In this document: positions 32,223 through 44,062 of the stretch, in pieces
Position numbering within the stretch: the stretch's first letter is position 1
How the letters are laid out: each line of letters starts with the position of its first letter
Assembly: GCF_027579695.1 (NCBI RefSeq)
Contig: NC_083582.1
Coordinates: 5,710,378 to 5,774,377, forward strand
Source: Neoarius graeffei
Lineage: Eukaryota; Chordata; Actinopteri; Siluriformes; Ariidae
DNA: 64,000 nucleotides
Direction: 5' to 3'
Notes under the pieces: model-generated
Database searches by the model: none
Told to the model about the DNA's origin: nothing
Seen by the model: only the letters and a program-made list of their open reading frames with translations
Translations under genes and position numbers: made by a program

Positions 32223-33780
32223 GTATCTGACTCATGTTTTATGGCTGAGGTATATTTGCTTTAAGTGCATCAGTCCTGAAGGTCATGTCAGGTGAATAGT
32301 TTCGACATTGGGGTCACTGTACAGATGTTCTGCTTGCAGAGGAGAGCTGACAGCTGGAGTGACTCCCACATCTTTATCTTGCTTCCTTCTTTCCTCGGCC
32401 TCCCACTGACTCGGGGTAGAAACGTACACTGAAACACCGATGTCATCCGAAAACGTTGGATCAGTATGGGATCAGGTCCTGATGCCCGTTTCCCTCCTCA
32501 CCTCACTGCCGAGTCGATTCAGTTCAACTCAGTTTTATTTGTACGTCGTTTTTAACAGCTTGACAAAAATCCAGCCTTAAATCGGCTTGTGTGATAGAAT
32601 GTGATCGTATGTCGCAGCGATAGAAATCCAGTGTTGTTTATCGCAGATTACATTCCATTACCAGCCCTGAGAACATCTTTACGAAATTTTGCGTCGGTGT
32701 CTCGGAGCGCCGTGATTTAATATCGGAGAACAAGATTACACCAATAAAACAGAAAACGAGCGAATCAACATGTAACTCTGGAATGATCTGTGCAGGTGTT
32801 TTGAACTCTCTGATATTAACTGACACTTACTGAAAGCCCCGCCCACTTCTGTTCATCTCACATGCTCTGGACTCAGGTGGAGATTAGGCATGTAACGATA
32901 TATCGTGTGATGTTAAATCTAGGTACGATACAAATTTATGATGATTCAAATCGCTGAAATAAAAAATAAATCGTGATTATTATCACTCTAAGTGCTAACA
33001 GAAATTCAGTTTTGAAACCACAAGCCATTTATTCTGCATGTGTCACTCAACTACGTTACAAATATGACGTGACTGAAAGCAGCGTCACGCCTCGTTATCA
33101 TGATCTTAATCTTAGAAATAAAAAAAGCCATACAGTAACTCCTTATTAACCTTCAGCTTGGTCCGTACTGTCAAGACCTCGGTCTGAAATTTTCCCGCAA
33201 AGACCGAGCAAACAAGGTTAATAAGCAAGGAAGCAAAATTGGGTGGGCTCTCAGGGTGGGAGGGGCAGTGTCGTCTCTGTTTACCCTGTCAATCACAGTA
33301 GCTTGTCAGTCCTCTCTCTGTTTTTTATACCAGCACCGATTTCACGTACCTTCGCTTCGTCTCGCTTTGAGAAAAAAGCCGATACGAAAGAGAAACGTAT
33401 TTTTGAAGCGCAGCGACGATGAACATGTGCAAGTTTCAATAAAATAGAACAGATGCGGGTACTTTTGTAAGAACTGTTATGATTGGCTTTTGTTCTCTCT
33501 CACACTCTTGTAACAACTGTTATGATTTGCTTTTGTTCTCTCTCGAAATGTTTCCATTTTTGCTCAGGGGGTGGAGATTTCCCACGCAGTTTTCTTCTTG
33601 CTTTTTTGTTGTTATCCCGTAGGCCTTGGGCTTGCAGTGGCATATGTGTGCTTTGGTTATAGCAAACTTTATCTGTTATGCTCTAAAATTGAGAAATTTT
33701 ATTTTTAATTGTAATTAATTTCGCGGGTTTTTTAAAAAGATTATTTTATTACATCTCAACTGGTAGGTATGAGAGTAAAA
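32223..33780. other. Unassigned DNA with a hAT-like relic
   Basis: At 32886-32990 the sequence (gtaacgatatatcgtgtgat, ggtacgatacaaattt, aaataaatcgtgatt) resembles the terminal part of common fish hAT-type MITEs. No partner end is clear. At 33465-33546 a 41-bp phrase (gtaagaactgttatgattgg and variant) is tandemly duplicated. No exon was recognised. Confidence 0.35.
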
Positions 33781-33839
33781 TTCTTTGTGTTTTTGAATTG
33801 AATTGAATTGGAGTTGAATTGGAGCCTTGCTGGAACCCA

Positions 33840-34045
33840 CTTATAGCCCATCTATTAGTTTAGCCCATCTACTGCCCACCTATTACCCATGTGGGCTCCA
33901 ACAACAAAGCCCACTTATTGCCCATGCTTAATTTAGCCCATTTAATGCCAACCCATTGCCCATGTGGGGCCAACAACAAAGCCCACTCGAAGCCCATGCC
34001 CAGCCGAAGCCCACCTAGCCCAAATAAGGCCCATGTGGGCCCCAA
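33840..34045. repeat. Short tandem repeat with gcccatgtgggc palindromes
   Basis: Three units of about 71 bp carry gcccatgtgggc-like palindromes at about 33886, 33958 and 34030, with caacaacaaagcccac between them. Confidence 0.7.
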
Positions 34046-34869
34046 CTGTATGTGTTTGCAGGGGTGGCACGAGCCAATCACAGGTCTTCATGAGGCCATG
34101 TATGTAGAAGAGGGTAGAGAGCGCTTGAGAAAAAATATGCAAAAATAAAAACAGTGTTTTGAAGCCATAATGTGAAAAGGAAAACAAATATAAATATAAG
34201 TACAATTGAATTTTTTTCCACAATGATACAAAAGGAGGAGGGGCTTATTGGACCATTAGTTAAATAAAGAGCATGTATCTGATCTAGATCTGTCTGTTCT
34301 TAGAGCTGACGATGTTGCTGATGGTGAGTGTGCATCACCATTACATCTCATAATGCACTATGGCAAGTGGAACAGTGCATCATGTGATATGTTATGAACA
34401 TTACTGATAATGCATCATAAAGATCAATATAACTTTATAACATGATATGAACTTCATTATAGCCATCATATTCTTGATTTTTAATGATAGAGCATTATTA
34501 AACTTCTTAAAATTTTTTACTTAAATGAGTCCTTCAAACATGCAAATTAGAAACACCCCTAATCCTATACTTATTTGCATACTGGAACATGATTGGCGCT
34601 TATATTTTATGACACAATAACACTTCTTCAACACACTCAGATTTAGCGCAGTCTGTATTAGACTTTATTCCCTGTAATGTGGTGTGGAAGTACTCTGTAT
34701 GAATTCTACATGAACTCGTGTCCAGGTTCCTGCTGATTTTGTCGTGTAATTCGAGGCTCCGTCGGAGGAAATGAAACATCCTGCTGTAGGATCTGTGTTT
34801 GGGGTTTTGTTTCAGGGAAAAAGATGAGTGAGTGATTTAGGCTTCGTGACTCGGAGCTTATGAATGTTG
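34046..34869. other. AT-rich unassigned DNA
   Basis: No gene, repeat array or transposon end was recognised. Confidence 0.4.
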
Positions 34870-36467
34870 TACAACCCCGATTCCAAAAAAGTTGGGACAA
34901 AGTACAAATTGTAAATAAAAACAGAATGCAATGATGTGGAAGTTTCAAAATTCCATATTTTATTCAGAATAGAACATAGATGACATATCAAATGTTTAAA
35001 CTGAGAAAATGTATCATTTAAAGAGAAAAATTAGGTGATTTTAAATTTCATGACAACAACACATCTCAAAAAAGTTGGGACAAGCCTATGTTTCCCACTG
35101 TGAGACATCCCCTTTTCTCTTTACAACAGTCTGTAAACGTCTGGGGACTGAGGAGACAAGTTGCTCAAGTTTAGGGATAGGAATGTTAACCCATTCTTGT
35201 CTAATGTAGGATTCTAGTTGATCAGAAGGTCTTTTTTGTCGTATCTTCCGTTTTATGATGCGCCAAATGTTTTCTGTGGGTGAAAGATCTGGACTGCAGG
35301 CTGGCCAGTTCAGTACCCGGACCCTTCTTCTACGCAGCCATGATGCTGTACTTGATGCAGTATGTGGTTTGGCATTGTCATGTTGGAAAATGCAAGGTCT
35401 TCCCTGAAAGAGACGTCGTCTGGATGGGAGCATATGTTGCTCTAGAACCTGGATATACCTTTCAGCATTGATGGTGTCTTTCCAGATGTGTAAGCTGCCC
35501 ATGCCACACGCACTAATGCAACCCCATACCATCAGAGATGCAGGCTTCTGAACTGAGCGCTGATAACAACTTGGGTCGTCCTTCTCCTCTTTAGTCCGAA
35601 TGACACGGCGTCCCTGATTTCCATAAAGAACTTCAAATTTTGATTCGTCTGACCAAAGAACAGTTTTCCACTTTGCCACAGTCCATTTTAAATGAGCCTT
35701 GGCCCAGAGAAGACGTCTGCGCTTCTGGATCATGTTTAGATACGGCTTCTTCTTTGAACTATAGAGTTTTAGCTGGCAACGGCGGATGGCACGGTGAATT
35801 GTGTTCACAGATAATGTTCTCTGGAAATATTCCTGAGCCCATTTTGTGATTTCCAATACAGAAGCATGCCTGTATGTGATGCAGTGCCGTCTAAGGGCCC
35901 GAAGATCACGGGCACCCAGTATGGTTTTCCGGCCTTGACCCTTACGCACAGAGATTCTTCCAGATTCTCTGAATCTTTTGATGATATTATGCACTGTAGA
36001 TGATGATATGTTCAAACTCTTTGCAATTTTACACTGTCGAACTCCTTTCTGATATTGCTCCACTATTTGTCGGCGCAGAATTAGGGGGATTGGTGATCCT
36101 CTTCCCATCTTCTGAGAGCCGCTGCCACTCCAAGATGCTCTTTTTATACCCAGTCATGTTAATGACCTATTGCCAATTGACCTAATGAGTTGCAATTTGG
36201 TCCTCCAGCTGTTCCTTTTTTGTACCTTTAACTTTTCCAGCCTCTTATTGCCCCTGTCCCAACTTTTTTGAGATGTGTTGCTGTCATGAAATTTCAAATG
36301 AGCCAATATTTGGCATGAAATTTCAAAATGTCTCACTTTCGACATTTGATATGTTGTCTATGTTCTATTGTGAATACAATATCAGTTTTTGAGATTTGTA
36401 AATTATTGCATTCCATTTTTATTTACAATTTGTACTTTGTCCCAACTTTTTTGGAATTGGGGTTGTA
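34870..36467. mobile_element. Tc1-like element with open transposase, copy 1
   Basis: The left end tacaaccccgattccaaaaa and the inverted right end tacaaccccaattccaaaaa lie within TA targets. The inverted arms extend about 200 bp and repeat the phrase aaaaagttgggacaa internally near 35068 and, inverted, near 36255. It is 1,598 bp long and very similar to the element at 50066-51674. Confidence 0.93.
35086..36108 (-). CDS. Tc1-like transposase, 340 codons, open
   Basis: This reads from ATG at 36108 to a stop at 35086. Residues 10-50 form a paired-type helix-turn-helix ([20 protein letters not shown]), followed by a basic linker. The DDE domain has LWSDESKF (Asp154), [10 protein letters not shown] (Asp244) and [11 protein letters not shown] (Glu279), giving the DD34E spacing of Tc1 elements. 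The length matches the family norm. Compared with the copy at 50288 it lacks 6 nt near residue 294 (two residues fewer). It has also lost 4 nt just upstream, so translation from the earlier ATG at 36159 would be out of frame. About 16-18 residues differ between the two. The catalytic triad is complete, but activity is unproven. Confidence 0.88.
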   Translation of the reverse strand: MGRGSPIPLILRRQIVEQYQKGVRQCKIAKSLNISSSTVHNIIKRFRESGRISVRKGQGRKTILGARDLRALRRHCITYRHASVLEITKWAQEYFQRTLSVNTIHRAIRRCQLKLYSSKKKPYLNMIQKRRRLLWAKAHLKWTVAKWKTVLWSDESKFEVLYGNQGRRVIRTKEEKDDPSCYQRSVQKPASLMVWGCISACGMGSLHIWKDTINAERYIQVLEQHMLPSRRRLFQGRPCIFQHDNAKPHTASSTASWLRRRRVRVLNWPACSPDLSPTENIWRIIKRKIRQKRPSDQLESYIRQEWVNIPIPKLEQLVSSVPRRLQTVVKRKGDVSQWET

Positions 36468-36902
36468 TGAGAGCAGATTGGCTCTTTAATTGTGCACTAA
36501 GCCCCACTACACACCCCCTCTCTGTCTGCCCCCTCTGGGGATCCCAGCTGACTGGAGCCATAACAGCAGACAGGGCCATGGCTGCCGGCTAGCCAGATGG
36601 TGTGTGCATGTGTGTGTGCATGCGTGTGTGTGTGAATGACTATCCTGCTGGGCCGTCCCCGTCGCTGTCTGTCTGACTGCTCTAGCCAATCAGATGTGAC
36701 CAGATGGACATGGAACAGTATTAAAAAAAGAGCGTGCAGATTGTTGTAATCTCATGTTAATTTTTGCTTTGAGTCCGGTTGAGCAGAGCCCTGGTGTGTT
36801 CCCCGCCTCAGTGAGGTTCTTTAGGAAGATGACAACACAACAATACCGCTCTCCGAGTGAGAGGGTGATGTCTGTCTGCTTTCATGTGAACAATAGTGTG
36901 AA
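36468..36902 (+). other. GC-richer segment with CCAAT motif and possible short exon
   Basis: This unique stretch between two repeats contains gccaatcag near 36686 and an AT-rich attaaaaaaag about 35 bp later. An ATG at 36829 opens MTTQQYRSPSER, with a possible donor AGG|GTGATG at 36865. It might be an alternative first exon, but the donor is mediocre and no partner exon is known. Confidence 0.25.
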
Positions 36903-37625
36903 AGTGATTTGACTTTGAATTGACTCCACTGTGGGACATGAATCAATCGTTCCATGTGTTCTAGTGAAAAAGTGAATCGACTCTGAATCGGCTCCACTGT
37001 AAGAAGGGAAGTAATTGTGCCATGTGTTCTAGTGAAAAAGTGATTTGACTCGGAATTGACTCCACTGCAGGACGTTAATCAAGCGTCACTTGTTCTAGTG
37101 AGAAAGTGATTCGACTCGGAATCGACTCCACTGTAGGAAGTGAATAAAACATGCCATGTGTTCAAGCGACAAAGTGATTTGACTCTGAATTGGCTCCACT
37201 GTAGGACATGAATCAGTCGTGCCATGTGTTCTAGTGAAAAAGTGAATCGACTCTGAATCGGCTCCACTGTAAGAAGGGAAGTAATTGTGCCATGTGTTCT
37301 AGTGAAAAAGTGATTCGACTCGGAATTGACTCCACTGTAGGACGTTAATCAAGCATCACTTGTTCTAGTGAGAAAGTGATTCGACTCCACTGTAGGAAAT
37401 GAATAAAACATGCCATGTGTTCAAGCGACAAAGTGATTTGACTCTGAATTGGCTCCACTGTAGGACATGAATCAGTCGTGCCATGTGTTCTAGTGAAAAA
37501 GTGATTTGACTCTGAATTGACTCCACTGTAAGTAGTGAATCAAACATGTCATATGTTACAGTGAGAACGTGATTCGACTCGGACTCGACTCCACTGTTGG
37601 ATGTGAATCAAACACGCCATGTTTT
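36903..37625. repeat. Minisatellite, 66-70-bp unit, 270-bp higher-order repeat
   Basis: About ten units of gtgattcgactcggaattga, ctccactgtaggac, catgtgttctagtgaaaa. The block at 36961 recurs at 37231 with the same variant bases (gtaagaagggaagtaattg), showing a four-unit, 270-bp higher-order duplication. Confidence 0.95.
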
Positions 37626-38639
37626 CTGTAATTGCTGAATATCATGTATGAATGAATAATTAGAAATATCTAAATATTGTGAGATAATAGTTTTGTGGCC
37701 CCGCCCATAGCACAGTATGGAGTGATATTTATATTCAAATGCATCCACACACTAATTCTTAATGAATCTGAATGCATTTTAAAGCAGTTTTGCAGCCGTA
37801 ATCATGGAGAGAGAGGGAAAAGAGGAATAAATGTATGGATTGATGGTGAAAGGGAAGCGAGGAAGAAAAAAACAGGAGGTGCTTGAAGACATGTAAAACA
37901 GCGTGAGAGGAAGCAGTACTTAAAACCATTCATTCCTGTTTCCATTCTGTCTGCCAGTTCAACCGTGTGTGTGTGTGTGTGTGTGTGTGTGACTCAAACT
38001 GCATGCACATGTTTTTAATGTACACTCTTCATTGATAAATGATCCAAACTGCTCATGTCGTGTCTGTGAGATGAAGTTGTACAGAGAGAGAGAGAGAGGA
38101 TTTGGTGAGTCTTAAGCACGTAAGTCTTGTTGGAATGCTGAACTGTTCTTCATCATCCAGTCATCACTGGTACCGTGTGTGTTTGAGAAGGAAAGATCTC
38201 CAGCCCCACCCCAATCACACAGCAGCCGGTGTGTTACAGAGTGTTTCATTCTCCTCGCTTTCTCTCGTTCCTCACTCTTTCCTTCCTTCCTGAGGGCTCG
38301 AGTATTCTGGATAAGAACCAGCGCTCGTTCAAAACCACGTCGCAATACTGGGGTCAAATTCTGTACCTTCACCTCAGATCCTTCCCTTAACCACGGCGCT
38401 GAGAGGACGAGAGTAATGAGAGTGGGATTAGAGTTTGAAGAGTCTGAAGATAAAGTCCTCTGATTGGCTGGAGTACTGTTTGAGATCGATTACATTAATA
38501 TCACAATTATCATCAATACTTCAGTAACGCTGACCCTCCCTCATAATAAACGCAATTCTTTATTCTTTGTACTGTTTCCTCATCTTAATTCAATACATTA
38601 TTAATTTAGTCATTTCAAATCTCGTGACCAAAATGTCAG
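37626..38639. other. Unassigned DNA
   Basis: It contains a (GT)n tract at about 37964-37991 and a (GA)n tract at 38085-38098. Open frames on both strands at 38102-38463 are not supported by splice signals or family resemblance. Confidence 0.4.
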
Positions 38640-38691
38640 CAAGATTTGCAAACATTTTATCGCTAATGGTTAAATAAAACATAGAGGTGGC

Positions 38692-40374
38692 CAGCAACAA
38701 CAAACATATCTCTTTGTTGCCTGTCCTGTCCAAGGTGTTAGAGCGAATTGCGCATGAGCAGTTGGTACATTTCCTTACATCAAACAAGTTGTCTGTCCAT
38801 CAAAGAAGAAGAAAGAAACCTTTATTTGTCACATGCACACTTCAAGTACAGTGAAATTCATCCTCTGCATTTAACCCATCTGAAGCAATGAACACATGCA
38901 CACACACCCAGGGCAGTGGGCAGCCCAGAGAACCCGGGGAGCAGTCAGGGGTTCGGTACTTTGCTCAAGGGCACCTCAGCCCAAGGCCGCCCCACGTCAA
39001 CCTAACTGCATGTCTTTGGATTGTGGGGGAAACCGGAGTACCCGGAGGAAACCCACGCAGACACGGGGAGAACATGCAAACTCCACACAGAAAGGCCCTC
39101 GCCGGCCTCGAACCCGGAACCTTCTTGCTGTGAGGCGACCGTGCTAACCACTACACCACCGTGCCGTAATAAACATCTTCACTCCACAAAAACTCTTGGC
39201 ATATTCTTTCTTAGCCATCTTTATAAAGTGGTTGACGAGAAGAAACTGACAGGTGTGTTGATGCTAGACCTCAGCAAGGCATTCGATAGCATTCATCATG
39301 AGACTCTGCTTACAAAACTCTCCAACCTTGGTGTGTCTGATGATGCTCTGGCCTGGCTTAGTAGCTACCTCTCTGGCTGCCAGCAGCACGTGCGTATTAA
39401 TAGCATGTTATCAAATGCCCTTACTATCCAGCATGGCATCCCGCAAGGTTCTATTTTGGGACCGCTGCTTTTCAATCTTTACCTGAACGATCTTCCCCTT
39501 GTATGTAAAACCAGCAATGTGGAATCATATGTTGACGACTCAAAGTTGTATTTATCCTTCCCACGGAATACTCTGGATGATAGCTTAGCTGATCTCAAGA
39601 AAGACCTACTGTGTGTGGCATCGTGGTGTTGCTCTAACCGCCTACTCATTAACCCAGAGAAGACCAAATTTTGCATTTTTGGATCAAGTAAAATGTTGAA
39701 TCAAGTTTCGATTCCTGCAATGACTTTCCTCGGAGAGGAATTGAAGGTAGAAGACTCTGTGAAGGACCTAGATGTGATCTTAGACAAAGGACTCTCATTT
39801 AAGGAGCATGTGGACACTCTTGTTTCGTGTCTCATGGGAAAGTTGGGTATGATTAGTAGAATCAGGCATCTTCTTGATCATTCCACCTTATTCACTGTAA
39901 TCAATTCACTTGTATTTTCCAAGCTGTTTTACTGTTCCTCTGTATGGGCTGGTACCAGTAAGCATAATATCTCCAAACTTCAGTTAGTCCAGAACTTTGC
40001 TGCCCGCATTCTTTCAGGAAAGTGGAAATTTGACCACATTCAGCCAAACACTCAAACAGATGAAACTTCTTCCTCTAGTGGATTGTCTTCATCTCAGAGA
40101 TGGTGTGCAAATGTACAAGTGCCTTAATGGATTAGCACCTAGCTATTTGTGCAACATGTTCAACAAGAGATCGCAAATTCACGACTACAACACCAGAAAA
40201 AGGGATTCGTTGCACCTCTCTAAGTGCAGAACTGCTCTAGCTCAGAACTCATTTCCTTACAGAGGTGTAAAAATCTGGAACTCGTTGCCCAGTGAGATAA
40301 AGAGTTGCTCTACAGTAGCCTCTTTTAAGCGCCAGCTGAGACAACACTTGCTGAGTGATTGGCTTACGAGTTAA
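38692..40374 (+). pseudogene. LINE A reverse transcriptase remnant
   Basis: Reverse-transcriptase blocks follow in order: LDLSKAFDSIHHETLL (first catalytic Asp), HGIPQGSILGPLLFNLYLND, and SYVDDSKLY at about 39526-39552 (YVDD catalytic box). The C-terminal part ends GVKIWNSLPSEIK and LRQHLLSDW. The frame is broken by the SINE at 38803-39166 and by a one-base shift near 40040, after which the last ~115 codons lie in another frame. The catalytic core is intact, but no full protein can be translated. Confidence 0.88.
38803..39166 (-). mobile_element. SINE with V-SINE head and a different 3' tail, inside LINE A
   Basis: Read on the minus strand it begins cggcacggtggtgtagtggt and has the B-box-like ggttcgag and the central block gtgtggagtttgcatgttct. 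The second half (cccactgccctgggtgtgtg, tgcttcagatgggttaaatg) differs from the other V-SINEs here. It ends gtgacaaataaaggtttctt and then cttcttc. No clear target-site duplication was found. It shares its tail with the array at 31726-32222. Confidence 0.85.
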
Positions 40375-40560
40375 CATTTGCATATTGGAATTTATGCCAG
40401 TATTTTAATCAATAATCCCAGTTAACTGTAGGTTTATTATTATTATTGATTTTTGAGTCACTTTAGTGATTTCTTGAATTGTAAATATATATAAATGTTC
40501 ATTATATTGTAAATTGGATATGAAGATCCTGTCTGGGAATCCAATAAAGTCTTTTTTTAT

Positions 40561-40843
40561 TTTGTAGAGCTGAAATAAGATTTTCGTCACTCTATGACCC
40601 CACCCGTTCCATTCCCCTTCCATTTACATAAATTTCCACCCCTAGAACCGACAGCATTTCAAATAGTTTTAGCATTAGCAAGAATTGTCATGACATCACA
40701 TCACATCACATTGAAGTGCACTCAGACGTTCAACTCATTCAACTGCTTGAACACTATAAAACACGCAAAATTCAGATCATGCCAATGTTCCCAAATGCAG
40801 TCGAGGTTTCTTTAGTTTGTAATATGCTCCTATGATACGCTCT
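40561..40843. other. Unassigned DNA
   Basis: It contains catcacatcacatcaca near 40690-40712. Nothing else was recognised. Confidence 0.4.
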
Positions 40844-41570
40844 AAAGGGGTGTTCACACGGTACATATTTGCATCGATGCTGCACCGATGTATTTTGTTG
40901 CGATATATCTTACACCGGTGTAAATTTTGTGGAGCGTTCACACGTCACAAACCTGCTTACTAGAGAGAAGCGTGTTAGCACCGATGCAGCCCCACTTGCG
41001 TTCACACGGCAGTTTTTGCGACCGTGCTATACGATAGTAATAATGCGGAAATGAAATATGCGCATGCGTGAAAATGTACTCCCTTTTCCCGGTTGTCATG
41101 GCATCACCAAGCACCGGGAAAACAACGTGGATGAAGACACCAGTGTTGCCAGATACTGCTGACGTTTTCCAGCCCAAAATATGTTCAAATCTGCCAAAAT
41201 GCACTTAAAAGCGCCCAATCTGGCAACACTGGAAGACATGCAGTTCTGTTGTTGTTGATATTCACCATTTTGGAAGCGCAAAATACCAGGATGCAAATTA
41301 TGCAATGCCCGTATGTAATCAGCTCTCCTCATGCGTAGCGAGTCTACCCCTGTAGCGTTCAGACGGCCCATTTTATATCGGTGCTGCCCCGCAAACTAGC
41401 ATTTACTCCGGAGTACATTTCTTAAACCACCTCCCGAGCAGGGTTAGATTTGCACCGGTTTAAGCAGCTTTCAGGGGCTACACCGGTATAACTTTGTACC
41501 ATGTGAACGCTGTACCGGGGCAGCACTGGTGCTACACCGGAATAAAAGTTGCCGTGTGAACACCCCTTAA
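40844..41570. mobile_element. MITE with aaggggtgttcacacgg ends
   Basis: The left end taaaggggtgttcacacggt and the inverted right end ttaaggggtgttcacacggc match. The subterminal parts repeat accggtgta and its variants on both sides (near 40912 and at 41458, 41490, 41533). No transposase is present. A TTAA is complete only at the right edge, so a TTAA-targeting (piggyBac-like) origin is possible but unproven. Confidence 0.7.
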
Positions 41571-41775
41571 GCATCAGTATTAGCTTGTTAGCATTGTTAG
41601 TAGCGCTAGCTGAAAGACTCCGGTACTTGAAAGCCGAGCTGTAACTCTATCAACATAAAATTCGGCTAATAACCGTTTATGAGGATGTTCACAAGCTGAG
41701 TTGCTCATATTAAAGAAATAATTTATGTAAATTCAGTCATTGTGACAATTCGATGTTTTATTCAGATTATGTTTA

Positions 41776-42145
41776 AAAAGACAGGAGGCTGAACTGGAGG
41801 GAGCAGAGCTGAAGATATTGAGATGTTCATTGGGAGTGACAAAGTCGGACAGGATTAGAAATGAGAATAGTTGAGGGACATTTAGGACGGCTTGGAGACA
41901 AAATGAGAGAGGTGAGATTGAGATGGTTTGGGCACGTACAGAGGTGAGATCCAGGGTATACTGGGGAAAGAATGCTGGAGATGGAGTTGCCAGGTGGAAG
42001 GAAAAGAGGAAGAGTAAAGATGAGATTTCTGGATGTGGTGAAGGAGGACATGAGGATGGTTGGTGTGACAGAAGAAGATACAGAGGACAGGAAGAGATGG
42101 AGGGACATTGTCCCTTACAGGAACAGCCAAAAGAAGAAGAAGAAT
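41776..42145 (+). mobile_element. 3' end of a LINE
   Basis: The translation VRLRWFGHVQR, then YTGERMLEMELPGGRKRGR, WRDIV and a following run of aag repeats matches the C-terminal end and 3' tail of a LINE family very common in teleosts. There are stop codons and a frameshift near 41948-41975. Only the last ~370 bp are present, as is typical for 5'-truncated insertions. Confidence 0.7.
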
Positions 42146-42477
42146 TTATTCATTCCTGACTGGTTATTTGAGTTTCAGTGTAAACGTGGTTCTCAGAGCA
42201 AACCTCTTGTTTTTATGTGGCGTCTGATTGCCTCCATGACTCCTCGGGGTATGAAGAGAAGCGTCTCAACATGTCAGCTCGAAATCAGCCTGTGCTTTTA
42301 AAACTAGATGATAAGTTACAGTGGCAGATGTTTTTCCTGCTACCTCACAAGTTTGGCAATAAATCGACAAGGAGCAAGAAGCATCGTGCTTCTGTAGGTG
42401 CATCTGAAGAAAGTAAATGGACTGCAGGGGAAAAAGTTAGAACCTGGCCACACTTGTCCCTAGAAATGTTAGAAATT
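42146..42477. other. Unassigned DNA
   Basis: No coding segment or repeat was recognised. Confidence 0.4.
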
Positions 42478-42857
42478 CATTCTCATCTCATCTCATTATC
42501 TCTAGCCGCTTTATCCTTCTACAGGGTCGCAGGCGAGCTGGAGCCTATCCCAGCTGACTACGGGCGAAAGGCGGGGTACACCCTGGACAAGTCGCCAGGT
42601 CATCACAGGGCTGACACATAGACACAGACAACCATTCACACTCACATTCACACCTACGCTCAATTTAGAGTCACCAGTTGACCTAACCTGCATGTCTTTG
42701 GACTGTGGGGGAAACCGGAGCACCCGGAGGAAACCCACGCGGACACGGGGAGAACATGCAAACTCCACACAGAAAGGCCCTCGCCGGCCCCGGGGCTCGA
42801 ACCCAGGACCTTCTTGCTGTGAGGCGACAGCGCTAACCACTACACCACCGTGCCGCC
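42478..42857 (-). mobile_element. Full-length V-SINE with perfect 12-bp target-site duplication
   Basis: Read on the minus strand it runs from ggcggcacggtggtgtagtg through B-box ggttcgagccc and the central block to gagataatgagatgagatga. It is flanked by atgttagaaatt at 42466-42477 and 42858-42869, an exact duplication that fixes both ends. Confidence 0.95.
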
Positions 42858-43198
42858 ATGTTAGAAATTTTCACAGTATAAAAGCCACGGGTTCATGGTA
42901 TTAATCAACCATTTAAAAACACACAAACCAGTGCTGCAGATTAAAGGAACAAATTATGATGAAATTCTTGTACATATGAAAATTGAAAGGAATATAATAA
43001 ATTGTTCAAGAAGTCTTAGTAGTAATAGTTATAGAGGTGCCTCTGATACGATACCCAGTATCACTTTTAGACCAATACCAGAAAAAAAAATAGTGGATCA
43101 GATATCAGAAAATATTGGATCCTGTACCAAATGGCAAAGATTGGAATTGGATATGAAAAAGAATTCTTTTGGGAATTGGACATGTTTACATATAAAGA

Positions 43199-43443
43199 AC
43201 CGTGAGTTGGCCTAGTGGTCAGCGTGTCCACTGGGAGATTGCGAGTTCTAATCATGGTCGGGTCATACCAAAGACCATTATAAAAATGGTGCCTACTGCC
43301 GTCTGGCAAGGCACGCTGCAATACAGTAGGGAGTCAAAATCTCGTGGTTACCAGAGGACTAGCCCCCCCACTGTAACCCTAGTGATGTAAGAAGCCGAGG
43401 GCTATGGAAACCGAGATCAGCACCGCCACATGGCATGGGAAGG
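43199..43443 (+). mobile_element. tRNA-derived SINE of a second family, perfect 11-bp target-site duplication
   Basis: The head gagttggcctagtggtcagc (A-box-like) and gcgagttctaatc (B-box-like) about 35 bp apart show tRNA ancestry. The body is unrelated to the V-SINEs: gccgtctggcaaggcacgct, then gagggctatggaaaccgag. It is flanked by acatataaaga at 43188-43198 and 43444-43454. It is 245 bp long and has no poly-A tail. Confidence 0.85.
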
Positions 43444-43541
43444 ACATATAAAGAGGCTGGTTTGGTTTTATTATATTTTAGTGATTTTTTTAATGTGACA
43501 GAGTTTAACTAGAAAGTGCTTCAGTTTAAAGAAACCCCCTG

Positions 43542-43920
43542 CATCTCATCTCATCTCATTATCTGTAGCCGCTTTATCCTGTTCTACAGGGTCGCAGGCG
43601 AGCTGGAGCCTATCCCAGCTGACTACGGGCGAAAGGCGGGGTACACCCTGGACAAGTCGCCAGGTCATCACAGGGCTGACACGTAGACACAGACAACCAT
43701 TCACACTCACATTCACACCTACGGTCAATTTAGAGTCACCAGTTAACCTAACCTGCATGTCTTTGGACTGTGGGGGAAACCGGAGCACCCGGAGGAAACC
43801 CACGCGGACACGGGGAGAACATGCAAACTCCACACAGAAAGGCCCTCGCCAGCCACGGGGCTCGAACCCGGACCTTCTTGCTGTGATGTGACAGCGCTAA
43901 CCACTACACCACCGTGCTGC
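43542..43920 (-). mobile_element. Full-length V-SINE
   Basis: The minus strand runs from ggcagcacggtggtgtagtg through B-box ggttcgagccc and central block to gataatgagatgagatgaga. The ends are intact but no clear target-site duplication was found. It lies inside the hAT-like relic. Confidence 0.92.
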
Positions 43921-44062
43921 CCACCCCCCACACCTATTAAAGTTTATTTTTTTTAAAGAAAATATCAGATGGGTATCTGATCCCTAAGCAGATACCCGAT
44001 CAGTTGAGAATCAAGCGTTCAGGATTGGTATCAGGAAAAAGGGGTATTATGCCATCTCTGAT

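Larger units (their letters stand above)
38640..40560 (+). mobile_element. LINE A, 5'-truncated non-LTR retrotransposon
   Basis: The sequence opens inside the reverse-transcriptase region (LLPVLSKVLERIAHEQLVHF at about 38701), is interrupted by a SINE at 38803-39166, then continues to a stop at 40374 and an AT-rich 3' UTR with aataaag near 40542. The endonuclease domain is missing. The clade is within the L2/CR1/Jockey group of LINEs, not resolved further. Confidence 0.85.
43030..44062. mobile_element. Old hAT-like relic carrying two SINEs
   Basis: The left end (agaggtgcctctgatacgat, then tagaccaataccag) and the inverted right end (cagagatggcataatacccc, then ctgataccaatcc) resemble each other and fish hAT-type repeats with gatac motifs. 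Removing the SINEs at 43199-43443 and 43542-43920 leaves about 400 bp. No transposase was seen. Confidence 0.4.

Noticed and set aside
31603-32235. 210-codon Glu/Lys/Arg-rich minus-strand open frame
   Set aside because: It is a translation of the CTT/CCT array and crosses three copies of a SINE tail.
42512-42840. Conserved 109-codon open frame, also seen at 48542-48871 and in part at 57424-57720
   Set aside because: It recurs because each is a V-SINE copy; the frame is a by-product of the SINE sequence.
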